64,000 nucleotides of DNA, taken from Gracilariopsis chorda. Its lineage: Eukaryota; Rhodophyta; Florideophyceae; Gracilariales; Gracilariaceae. Positions 21,708-31,106 of the stretch are shown piece after piece. Below the pieces are notes generated by a model that was given only the letters and a program-made list of their open reading frames with translations, did no database searches and was not told where the DNA came from. Numbering within the stretch: the stretch's first letter is position 1; each line of letters opens with the position of its first letter. The stretch is from positions 24,463 to 88,462 of the forward strand of contig NBIV01000292.1 of assembly GCA_003194525.1 (NCBI GenBank). The letters run 5' to 3'. Position numbers and translations under genes: made by a program.

Positions 21708-22236
21708 ATTAAGAAGTTTGTCAAGAGGCATGCGCTTCGCTCAGTTTCCTTCCACGGCGAAGCGGGTCAAGTCCCAGTGCACCAAGTCGCGCATGGTATC
21801 AATACTCTTTGACAAAAACTGCTAAAGTCTGAATGTGAAGACATCTATAACGTTAGTGAAACTGGCCTGTTACACAAACTACGATTCGGCAGAAAGAATT
21901 TTAGATCCTTTTAAGATCGCAAGATGTTGCGTGGGATCAAAGCTATAAAGACGAAAGACCGGGTGAAAGCGTTTAATTGAACCAATGCTGGATAGAACGA
22001 TTGTTTCAGAATGTGTGGTAGAGCATAGTGCAAATGAAAAAGAGGATGCGGAAAGTGGGGTAACGGTGATGAAGTGTTTTTCAAATTATACTTTGCTGGC
22101 AGAGATGTTTGGGGCATTGAAAGTTTTGACGACGGAATGCCAGGTTGGAGACGCTTTTGGCATCATCTGCGGGCGAGAAGGGCGTTTCTTGATGCGAAAC
22201 ATAGCAGAGAGTCAAGAAGGAGGCAGGCGCTATTAA
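21708..22236 (+). pseudogene. CENP-B/jerky-type transposase relic, C-terminal piece
   Basis: It continues the frame from 10571: KKFVKRHALRSVSFHGEAGQ is the classic end of the Tc5/CENP-B DNA-binding domain. After a stop come CEDIYNVSETGLLHKL (the DDE_1 'DIYNxDETGL' block, with the catalytic Asp replaced by Ser) and GIKAIKTKDR. Much of the catalytic domain is then missing, and a 60-80 codon acidic tail follows (21985-22236). Element B split this relic. Confidence 0.65.
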
Positions 22237-22651
22237 CTGAGTGTTTGTAACACGGTTTATATCTGCCCCCATTAATGCCGCTTCCCAATAGTGCCTACTT
22301 TTAGGGTCTTGCACTGGGCGGCACTATTGAGTAGGGGCCACTGTACTACCAACTTGGTACAAGTCCTGGCCTTTGTCGGTTTAAATTACGAAAGCTAAAG
22401 CGTTTATCTAACCCTTTTCACCTACGGAACTTTGGTAGCAGGTTGAAGCGTTACATCTACCAACGGTAGCCCTCCTGGAAGGCTCAAATTGATGCACGGC
22501 TCAAATTGGCACGGCAATTTTCTTCATGACACTGAGACAATGGTCTTGAATTGACAGACCAAGAGCCCTCACCGTCAGCAACACCGCGGTAGTTAAAAGC
22601 AGCAGCTTGTTTCTCACACAACTCCAGTCCCAATGACAACCAAGGACCGTC
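22237..22651. other. Spacer between two transposase genes
   Basis: No gene seen. GGCTCAAATTG occurs twice near 22482 and 22500. These may be subterminal repeats of the pogo-like element to the right, but no matching inverted copy was found beyond 24600. Confidence 0.4.
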
Positions 22652-24595
22652 ATGCCGCATTCCATGCGGGTTATGTCCGGCATATACAAGCGAAGGCATC
22701 AAGAACGAAAAGTAGAACGAGAAAGACGTCACACAGCACTGAAACTTCTCGAAAAAGGCCTTTCGATTCGCAAAACTGCGAAAGAGTCTAACGTATCACC
22801 ATCTACGGTACAACGAATTCACACAGCTTTGAAGAGCGGAAACAAACGCGCACAAAATAAGCTGTTAGATCCAACTAGCCATCATGCCGGCCGAACGTGT
22901 GTGGTAGAAGTACCTGAACAACTCCTTGTTGTAAACCGTGCATATGAAGCAGCACGACGAGGATTCGCAATCGATTATGCTCAACTGAAAATGATTCTCG
23001 CAGGTATTGCAGCGGATGGAAGAGTTGGATACAAGAACAAACTGCCATCAAGTGATACATTGAGACGGATTCGAGCACGACACAGGAATCTGACGTTCCG
23101 GAACGCAGAAAACATTACCGCAGCGAGGCTTGCAGCTCAGTCTTTTCATCATGTGAAAACTTTGAAAAACGTCTTGATTGAAATGGATAAGAAGCACCCG
23201 GGACTCCTGACAGATCCAAGCTGTGTGTGGAACTACGATGAAACCAGCATTCTGCCGGAGTTCGGGAAGAGAGTGAAATGTTTTTGCCCATCCAACAGTC
23301 ACCGTGGAGGTACTCGTCTTTCGATGAAAGAGAATGGAAAACACGTTACTGCTGGAATCGCTGTATCAGCAGCAGGTCACAAAGCGCCGTTGATAATGAT
23401 TATCGCGGGAAAACGAAAAATGTCACACTGGCTTGAACCACTGCACCGTGATGACTTTCTGGAAGAGGACGGTAGACCCCACTGGCTTACAATGAATAAC
23501 TGGTGTCCTGATGACACATGTTTACTGATGAGCGAGAAGGGATCTGTAGACTCCAAGAATATGCCGCTGGTTGTGAAGCATATAACCCAGTATATTCGAA
23601 GGGTGGTACCAGCAGAGAAGCCGGTTTTACTGATTTTAGATGGGCATAGCTCCAGAGAAAGCATTGAATGGCTCGAGGTGTGTGCGTCAGTGAATATTGA
23701 GGTCTTGAAGCTGCCCGCGAACACAACACACTTTCTGCAGCCATGTGACAAGGCTGTGAACAAAGCGTTCCAGGTAAGTATCAGGAAAAAGCGGGACGCT
23801 CTCATGCGACAATGCTACATATCGCACGCTAACGTAGCCCTTAAGATAAAAATGGGCATTGCCGGATTCCATGCGATAACGCCAGCTGTTGTGAAGAGAG
23901 CTTTCGAGGAGGCCCGAATGTGGCCTATGGACTACAGATTTTTGGACCCGTTTGAACCGTCATGACGGAGTACCGTTTCCCACCGCACGTTGGACAGTGG
24001 ATGTGTCATTGATCACGAAATTTTTCACCTTGAAAGCAGAGAAGCCTACTTCAATCAGCGTAGCAATCGGTTGCTCATGACACAAATTCATTCGATGACG
24101 CTTCCTGGAAATAAACCCTCGTCAGCTCCCGCCGAGATAGCGCTACTTATGCGCAACTCTTATGTTGTGAACAAATTGTTGAGAGAACGTATCCGACCTC
24201 TACCCAAAGCCGGTAAACCATCAACGAAGAACAGAGCAATCGGTGCCGGTAATGAAGCCGAATTGCTAACAGTACGCTCAATAAAAGAAAAACTGGCATC
24301 CGTGAAGAATTCGAGGGCTTCCAGAACAGTATTGAAAGGGTCCAAGAACGTGTCCTCGGACGTAGTGCGGGTTTGCAAGGAAAACGTTGCAATCGAAAGA
24401 AAGGGAGTTAGAAAAGACTTAAGTGCAGAAGTGGACGACGATTTCTTCGATAATCTTGTGATCGCGGAGTGGCCAAGGCTCAAAAACAGGAAAAAAGGAC
24501 CGCAGAACGTACTTGGCATCGTGGACTTGAATCAGAATGCGGCGGAAACATTGGTTTGGCTTTCGGAGAGCGGCAAAGGCCAAAATGCCTGTTGA
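22652..24595 (+). pseudogene. Pogo-like DDE transposase 1, single nonsense codon
   Basis: 437 aa to a TGA at 23963. The same frame then stays open for another 210 codons to 24595, and the tail resembles the C-terminus of transposase 2, so the TGA (after FEPS, perhaps from CGA) is best read as a nonsense mutation in a protein of about 647 aa. The N-terminal helix-turn-helix (ALKLLEKGLSIRKTAKESNV) is followed by the DDE_1 catalytic core: NYDETS, LLILDGHSSR, LQPCDKAVNK, with the last two acids about 35 residues apart. It would cut and paste DNA between TIRs. No convincing TIRs were found here. Confidence 0.8.
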
Positions 24596-24741
24596 TAGAG
24601 GTGTTTCGAATTAAGCCTGGCAGTGTAAATCATCAATTGTTTAGTGTCCTGGGTATGGTAGCAAACCTTTGATATTGAGCACGTAAATGAAGAATTTTTT
24701 CCGAACAGAAGGTGTTCCAGATTGCACCGATGGGAAGGTTA

Positions 24742-24759
24742 GCGATCAGAAGGGCTTAA
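24742..24759 (+). repeat. Left TIR of pogo-like element
   Basis: GCGATCAGAAGGGCTTAA directly after TA, the inverse complement of 27761-27778. Confidence 0.9.
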
Positions 24760-24949
24760 GTTGAGACAAAAACTGGGCTTGAAAAAAACGCATTTTTGGG
24801 CTGCATTGGCAGAAAATATCCTCTCACGCAGAGCCAAAGCAAGACCCTCTTCGCTTCCGGGCTTTACTTGAGACAACGCTCTCGCCGTCCCCGTCACACG
24901 GCTCTTCCTCTTATCGAGGCAAGCGCAAACCATACGAGGCTTTCGACAC

Positions 24950-27607
24950 TTATGATGTTTTCCTTCTTCCAATGCGCACTTTCCCACGCCCAAGTTTGGC
25001 CTCACGACGTCTGACTAACTCTTTCTGAAGTGCAACGCCCTCAGGGAGGGATTCTGGGTACTTGAACGCTTTCCCGATATTATCGGTTGTGTAGTGTGTA
25101 TATGAACTACGCCCCACAATGGTGGGTATGGACACGTGGGACACGGTTTTGGGTCAATTGGCGGTTGGCCACAGTAGTGGATGTTGCCACGGAATGTGGA
25201 GTATTTTAGTTAATTTTATTTATTATTTTCACACCCATTTCTGGGAAGCTAGTACTTAGTGCGACGGCGCACTGCCGTCGCACCAGTAAACCTTCCCCAA
25301 CAAGGGACCCCAACCTGGGGAATTGGCTCTGAGCTTTACCGCCTCCGCGTGTTCTCAACTCCTCCTTGGAGGGAAGCACCGTAGTGTACGGAAGTTCACC
25401 CCCCTTGCACATCTAAAGGAGACCCATCATTGGGAGTACTAATTGTTCCAATCATATTGGTGTTTCGCCCTGTATAGGGAGCCCTGTCCACCGGCATTGC
25501 CGTATCTACTCGTCGCTCTCGCGACCCACCTCGTCCTTCCTCTTTCCCCTTTTTAGGGTAGCACCTCCCGCTATCCGCGGCCCTCGTGTGCGCATCCGCT
25601 CACACACCCCCACTTACGTGGAAACATACCTCTACTGAGGATCAAACCCCGCTCACGCGGATACCGATTCTTCGCCTTCACCTCCCTGCGCGAGTCGCGA
25701 CAGGTGTCCCTGGTCTTACAAACCGGCTTGGCCGTGACACCTCTGGGAGGGCTTTACCCAACTGGGTTCACCTCGTGAGAGGAAGATCCCGGACGTCTTT
25801 CGGTGTTTTTCCCCTTTGGGGCATTGCACCACACTTTCAACACAATACTATCATCATCTTCGTTGCAAAACAACGGCGGCATATTTTCCTTTCCACACAG
25901 AAGATGCAAAGCAACTTTTGCCCTTTTTCCCTTACTTTTCGAACAGAAGCACTCTCTACCCACTTTCTCTGTACCATTGCAACACTTTCTCGCATTTGAT
26001 TTGCGGTGAGTAAGTCGAAGTGCCGGAGTCCCACACTGTTTCGAAGACATACTTCGAACTACCCGAACAGGTGCTTTCAATGGCGATGCCTCCCACAACA
26101 CGCGGTTTGTCGAACGCTCGCTCTGAAGAATGTTCTCGACTGCTGCTAATGCAGCAGTAGAATCCTTATGAGCTGCCAGGGCCTCTTCAATGTTCTGTCG
26201 AATGACATGGTCACTTTTTCGAAGTCTATTCGACTTTCTAACCGTCATTGACTTTTCTTCACTTGTTTTGTTCTCACCAATGTCGCGGAACCCAAACCTT
26301 TCTCGAAACTTGTCTACAAACATATTGTCCAGTGGCCATAAGCCAACATAGATGAAGCTCTTCTTCACAACCTCTGCAGTGATTGCGCGATAGCCTGCCA
26401 TTGCCAATTTCATCTTCAAACACATATTGGCATGTGAGAACTCCCCGGTTGCCAGCAGAGCATCACGAAGCGATCTAGTTTCTTCCTTGAAGTGTTTATT
26501 CATATGAGAATCGCAAGGCTGTATGAAATGAGACGTATTTGCAGGAAGCTGGATAACATGTATGTTGAATTTTTCGCATTCGTCTAACCATGCAGTTCCT
26601 TTGCGTGAGCTGTGACCATCGAGCAGAAGCAGAAGGGACTTCGATTTTGACACGAACTGAAGTGCATAGTTTGCAAAGTGTTCAACGACATTCTTCAACA
26701 GGTTGCGATCCATGGAACCTTTTGGGCTACATCGAACTACTGTTTTATTTGTAATCCAGTTCGAATATTCGAGCCACTTGTACCTTGAAGGTAGGAGATT
26801 CACAGTTTTCTGATCAATTGCATCCATCCACTTTGCCATTGCTTTCTTTCCTTCCAAAACAAGGAAAGGTGGTGCGAGCTTTCCGGACACCGAGCCAATC
26901 ACCACCGCCGTCAAATGCTTTCCGTTCTCTTTCAAGTTGTATCGTCGACCAGCATGATGCGAATTTGATGCCGAAAACACCTTAACTTTGCGGCCATGCT
27001 GTGCACTCACAGCAGTTTCATCAAGACTCCAGATACGTTCTGGGTCTTGAAATAACTCAGGTTCTTCTCTCTGCAGCTCTGTGAGGACGGTACTAAGTGT
27101 TTGAACATGATCAATGTTTTCGCCTTCAAAGTACTTATGAGACATGTTCTCGGCGCAGCGAAATGTTGGTGAGCGGTTTCTTGCACGAAAAAACCGAAGG
27201 GCAGCATCAGAAGGTACACCTCGATGGTATCCATTACGACCATCGCCAGTTATTTCAGCTATGAGACTCTTTAGGTTGTTGTTGTCGAAGTCAAATCCAC
27301 GTCTAGCCGCATAAATCAGACGTTGGACAATTGTGGCTTCTTCGGAGCTGGTGAGAATTGTTGGTCTACAGGGCTTGAAATCCACTGGATGGAGAAGTTT
27401 GTGAAGTTTATTGCCACATGTGGACTTCGTGGCCTTGATCAAACGATAGGTAGTTGCTCTAGATAGCTTACATGCCGACGCAACATTTCGGGGTTTGCAA
27501 CCGTTGTGAAGTAGTTCTACCGCGCGGATTCGGTTTGCTTGTTCTTCGCTTCTACGCTGTGTTAGACGTTTTATTCTAGCGGTTTGGCGTCGCATTGACA
27601 GAGGCAT
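24950..27607 (-). pseudogene. Pogo-like DDE transposase 2, interrupted by solo LTR
   Basis: Reads from ATG at 27607 to 25839, then into the LTR. Removing the LTR and one CTTTC copy joins 25839-27607 to 24950-25025 in frame: 1,845 nt, 614 aa, no internal stop. The N-terminal HTH (VELLHNGCKPRNVASACKLS) is followed by the DDE_1 core: SLDETAV, LLLLDGHSSR, IQPCDSHMNK, with 35 residues between the last two acids. The C-terminal region is basic with several Cys and His (CNGTEKVGRECFCSKSKGKR). The intact frame on both sides indicates that only the LTR insertion disabled it. It is a paralogue of transposase 1. Confidence 0.88.
25026..25833 (+). repeat. Solo LTR of the element A family
   Basis: 808 bp, TG..CA ends, flanked by the perfect 5-bp duplication CTTTC (25021-25025 and 25834-25838). 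It is more divergent from both element A LTRs than they are from each other and has small deletions near 25325-25340 and 25500-25540. It arose by recombination between the LTRs of a full element. Confidence 0.95.
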
Positions 27608-27760
27608 TGCGTAGAGAATGGCGTATTGGGGTGGAGAAGGGGCCGGTTGAGTGCGGTGTTCAAGGGTGAGGGAATGTCAAGAAAGGGTAAAGTGGAAGCT
27701 TGGAGATATGAGATTACGTCATTTACAGTAGGGCCGTCTCAAGTAAAGCCCTTTCTCAAG

Positions 27761-27778
27761 TTAAGCCCTTCTGATCGC
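27761..27778 (-). repeat. Right TIR of pogo-like element
   Basis: Reverse complement of 24742-24759, followed by TA. Confidence 0.9.
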
Positions 27779-27780
27779 TA

Positions 27781-28880
27781 CCGCTCGAATCAGGAGTGAC
27801 ACATGCACTCATATCACTACAGTACACTATTTTTCAAATGCAGCTCCGACTGTGCATGTTTTTGTTAAATGCTGCAAGTACTGTAGCAGTCTCCAACGTG
27901 TTCTCGCGAGCAAAGGTGCGCCTTCTTGAGTCCGGATTTCTCTTTCACGACTCGTGACTGGAGCGCTCTCTCGTACCTTTGGTACAGCGGTACCTCATGG
28001 ATCAAGAGGTAAGATAAAGCGCTATGAGTTCGCGATCGGACATTTCCGGCGCCTGACAGCTTCATGAATCAACCTTTCAAGGAAGAGACAATTTCTTGTA
28101 AATGTTTCAAAACTAACGGAAGATACATATTTGGGACCTCCACCGTATCGTAGGAGAAGAACAAGAACCACGGAGAAGGAAACCCGTATACTAAGATACA
28201 CCAGGACCCGTTTCTCGTCGGGTATCAACTGTTCCTATCATCACAAAGTGAATATTGCAAGCGAGAAGAACTATTAGTTTGATACCAATTTTAGAAGTAT
28301 CGCTACTAGTACAAACTATGGTTTAGAATGGCCAATACACCGTGGACTAGCCTCTGTGATGCGCCCTATCTTGTCATGAGATCCCAAGGATATGTTCAAT
28401 TGCGCTTAACCTCAATGGCAAATTCCGATCGAATTATGCTTTGTGTGACACTTGCCAACAACGGGCAGAATTCATGATATGGGTAGGAAAAGAAGTTTTT
28501 AGAGAGCAACGACAAATGCTAAGGATATTTGTTTTTCAAGCTGGCTATATCGATTTTGTTGAACATGATGATGATGTTGATGGTCACGACGCCTTTATTT
28601 CAAAAGGGTATATGGAAGGAGCATAAAGGGGTTCCTTTTATCCCAGTAATGATTTGTTTTGCGTTCGAACTCCTTGCGTAGAGGCAGAAAGCTACCCCTT
28701 GGTACCGTATACCCATGTTTACTTCTTTCGTTCAAGAGTTCAGTTAGATCAGGTCTGAGAAGGTTTAAGTGATTCACTACTGCGAGGATGCCGATCTCCA
28801 AACGGCAACTACGAAGGTGTCTATTCAAAATGGGAATACAGTTATGCAGTTGCAGTTAATAGTCAGTGGTCCTTTTACTC
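27781..28880. other. Intergenic region between transposon and TFIIB-family gene
   Basis: Only short unsupported frames. It contains the palindrome GTACCTTTGGTAC at 27973-27985, also seen elsewhere in the window. Nothing else recognised. Confidence 0.5.
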
Positions 28881-31106
28881 TTAAGTATCATTGGGCTCAG
28901 ATTCCGATGCGGTTTCGGAAGATTTTCCTGTTGGTTTTGGGTGACCAGGGTTTCCCGACTTCTCTTCCGCACTCATGTTTCCAGCGTCTGCGCGGTCATT
29001 GAGCGGCGCGTTCTCAACACCTGGATCTCCAAAGCCACCAGTCCCGGCAGTTCTTGATTGCATCATCGAGGCCATGAAAGCCCATGGGTTCGAGCCAGAA
29101 TCTGGTTGTTCAGCGGCAGCACCCTCAGCATCTTTCTTGTGTATTGCCTGGAAAGCTTGCATTGCTTGCATCATGCCAAACATCGACTGCATACTTGCCA
29201 TCACCTGTTGAGTATTCTGTGGTAAGCCTGTTGAAGATTTCCCTTGAGCAGCCGTCAGTACTGTCCGCATGGCACTCAAAGGGCTTTCACTTGATTGTGA
29301 CCGTGCGGAGTTCGGAGGACCAGCATTTCTTGAATCGGTGTCTCGAGAGCGGGACTTTGTGCTGCCAGCTGCCTTTGAATGTGTTTCAACTTTTGCCGAT
29401 AGCGTTGAACCAACATCTTGTTCCTTGGTGCACTTTGCTTGAGCATCCTTGTCTGTTGCTTCGGTTGTTGGGTTCGTTCGAGCTGGGGGCAGGGGGGGCG
29501 GTGGCGGGGGCATCATAATTTGTGGCATCATCGAAAACGCATTTGCGAACGCTTGCATAGCGGGGTTGCCCATCATGGCCATGAGCGAACTGGAACTTGG
29601 TGGAAGAGCCGAACGGGTGGCTGGTTCTTGTTTTGGCGGAAGCGGTGGCGGAGGTGGTGGCTTTGAGACATCCGCTTCTAGCGGTTTCGAAGGTAGTTCT
29701 CCGAATCCTGGTGGTAGCGGTGGTGGAACAAGCAATTCCGGGTCACACTTCGCCTTATTCTCCGGCTCTGGTTCCTTATCTTTCAATGAACCGGGTGCAT
29801 TCGGCTGCACAGATTCTTCTCGCTTCTCGGCTTTTGACACCTTTGAACCTCCTTGACTGGGACGCGCGCCCAGGCCTTCCGAAAGTACCTCCTTTCCTGC
29901 GCTCTTTTCTTCTGACTTGTACCATGACGGAATTACCGCAGCGTGTTCGCGATTCAGTTCTTTGTATACTTTCCGCAGTGTGACCTCTGTTAGGTTTGTT
30001 GCCCTGCATATCTCGGTTTGGGTTTTGCGAACTCCATCCATCTGACAGGCGAGATATATAGCAGCTGCCGATATTGAAACTGGATTCCGTCGCGAGCATA
30101 TATTGTTGCGCATTGCATTCTCGGCAATGCCTATAGCTAGTCTCTGAGTTCTTCCAGAGAGGTCCAAGCGCCGACAAAACAAAGGCATGTGTGCAGTGAC
30201 AGATGAACTGCTCTCGGGCCGCTGCTTCCGTAGTGCAATTCTTACAACCTTCAGGTAGCGCGTAACTTCATTCACATCTAGATTAGCTGCGGATGAGATT
30301 TCTTCCAATGATAAGTGTCTCGGAGGTATGGCCCACGATTCAAGTTCTTTCTCATCGATAGGATTTGCCCTTGAGTCTTTCTCTGTCGCCTCAGACTCCA
30401 TGGGTTCTTCTTTCATAGTTCCATTGCCAGCCTGTGTCTTGTCGTTATCTGCGCCGGCATCAGTCATGTCTTCGTACCCCGGGTTTCCTGGTTCATCATC
30501 CTTGTCCAAGGAAAGCGCAAGTGAGACCTTCTCTTCTGTTATCGTTTCCCCCAATAGAATGTCTGAGTTTCTATCTTGCATCTCATCGAAGTCTCCGTTC
30601 TCGAGCTTTGTGTCAAGGTTATTCCTGGCATGTGCTATTGATTCTGCCTCTGGCCCACTTGGTTCCAAAGACTCTTGTGGTGCTTTCCGATCGTTTCTCT
30701 TTTGCCACATCTCGTATTCGAACCAGCGCCTTTCCGCAGCAGCAACAAAGGCAGCAGTTGCCAGACACTCAACGTTTCGGTTACGTAAACTAGTATTACT
30801 AGCTGTATGCCGAAAGATACGCACGGCTAAGTTGATAGTTTCTTTGTCTACGCCAAGTATACTGGCCAGCTCCACGATCTCAAAGTATGCTACAAGCGTA
30901 TGTCGTGCATCACCGCCAGACTTATTACGTTCAGTCCCATCAGAAGCTTCTTCCTTCTTTGGGGGTACCCCGCCAGGAGCTCGTCCGTTGTAACCGATGT
31001 ACCCAGAAAACAATGCGTCACCAATCAAGCGCTCCATTTCAGAGAGAGCGCCACTGAAGGTACGAGCAGAAGTGGCGAAAACCGGTTCACGAAGTGGTGA
31101 CAGCAT
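28881..31106 (-). CDS. TFIIB-family cyclin-fold protein with long Pro/Met-rich tail
   Basis: 741 aa from ATG. Two regions match TFIIB core repeats: residues about 75-125 (ELASILGVDKETINLAVRIF, then NVECLATAAFVAAAERRW) and about 285-400, including AISAAAIYLACQ-type and TLRKVYKEL motifs that mark the second cyclin repeat. A 140-residue acidic insert separates the halves. The tail has three polyproline tracts (PPPPPPLPP) and Met/Gln-rich helices (MASMQSMFGMMQAMQAF), suggesting a transcription co-factor. No N-terminal zinc ribbon (CX2C..CX2C) is present; the frame is open only 24 codons upstream of the ATG, so an unseen upstream exon could supply it. TFIIB positions RNA polymerase; whether this is TFIIB, BRF or a plant-type TFIIB-related factor cannot be decided. 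Average TFIIB is about 310 aa, so this is very long. Confidence 0.75.
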   Translation of the reverse strand: MLSPLREPVFATSARTFSGALSEMERLIGDALFSGYIGYNGRAPGGVPPKKEEASDGTERNKSGGDARHTLVAYFEIVELASILGVDKETINLAVRIFRHTASNTSLRNRNVECLATAAFVAAAERRWFEYEMWQKRNDRKAPQESLEPSGPEAESIAHARNNLDTKLENGDFDEMQDRNSDILLGETITEEKVSLALSLDKDDEPGNPGYEDMTDAGADNDKTQAGNGTMKEEPMESEATEKDSRANPIDEKELESWAIPPRHLSLEEISSAANLDVNEVTRYLKVVRIALRKQRPESSSSVTAHMPLFCRRLDLSGRTQRLAIGIAENAMRNNICSRRNPVSISAAAIYLACQMDGVRKTQTEICRATNLTEVTLRKVYKELNREHAAVIPSWYKSEEKSAGKEVLSEGLGARPSQGGSKVSKAEKREESVQPNAPGSLKDKEPEPENKAKCDPELLVPPPLPPGFGELPSKPLEADVSKPPPPPPLPPKQEPATRSALPPSSSSLMAMMGNPAMQAFANAFSMMPQIMMPPPPPPLPPARTNPTTEATDKDAQAKCTKEQDVGSTLSAKVETHSKAAGSTKSRSRDTDSRNAGPPNSARSQSSESPLSAMRTVLTAAQGKSSTGLPQNTQQVMASMQSMFGMMQAMQAFQAIHKKDAEGAAAEQPDSGSNPWAFMASMMQSRTAGTGGFGDPGVENAPLNDRADAGNMSAEEKSGNPGHPKPTGKSSETASESEPNDT

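Larger units (their letters stand above)
24742..27778 (-). mobile_element. Pogo-like DNA transposon with TIRs and TA duplication, split by a solo LTR
   Basis: Ends match as 18-bp perfect inverted repeats flanked by TA (24740-24741 and 27779-27780), the Tc1/mariner/pogo target. A second motif, GGGCTTTACTTGAGAC, lies in inverted orientation at 24859-24874 and 27736-27751. Without the 813-bp LTR plus duplication the element is 2,224 bp and codes for one transposase on the minus strand. Confidence 0.9.

Noticed and set aside
22300-24741. Terminal inverted repeats for pogo-like transposase 1
   Set aside because: Weak similarity between a GGCTCAAATTG repeat on the left and AATTAAGCC on the right did not hold over more than a few bases.
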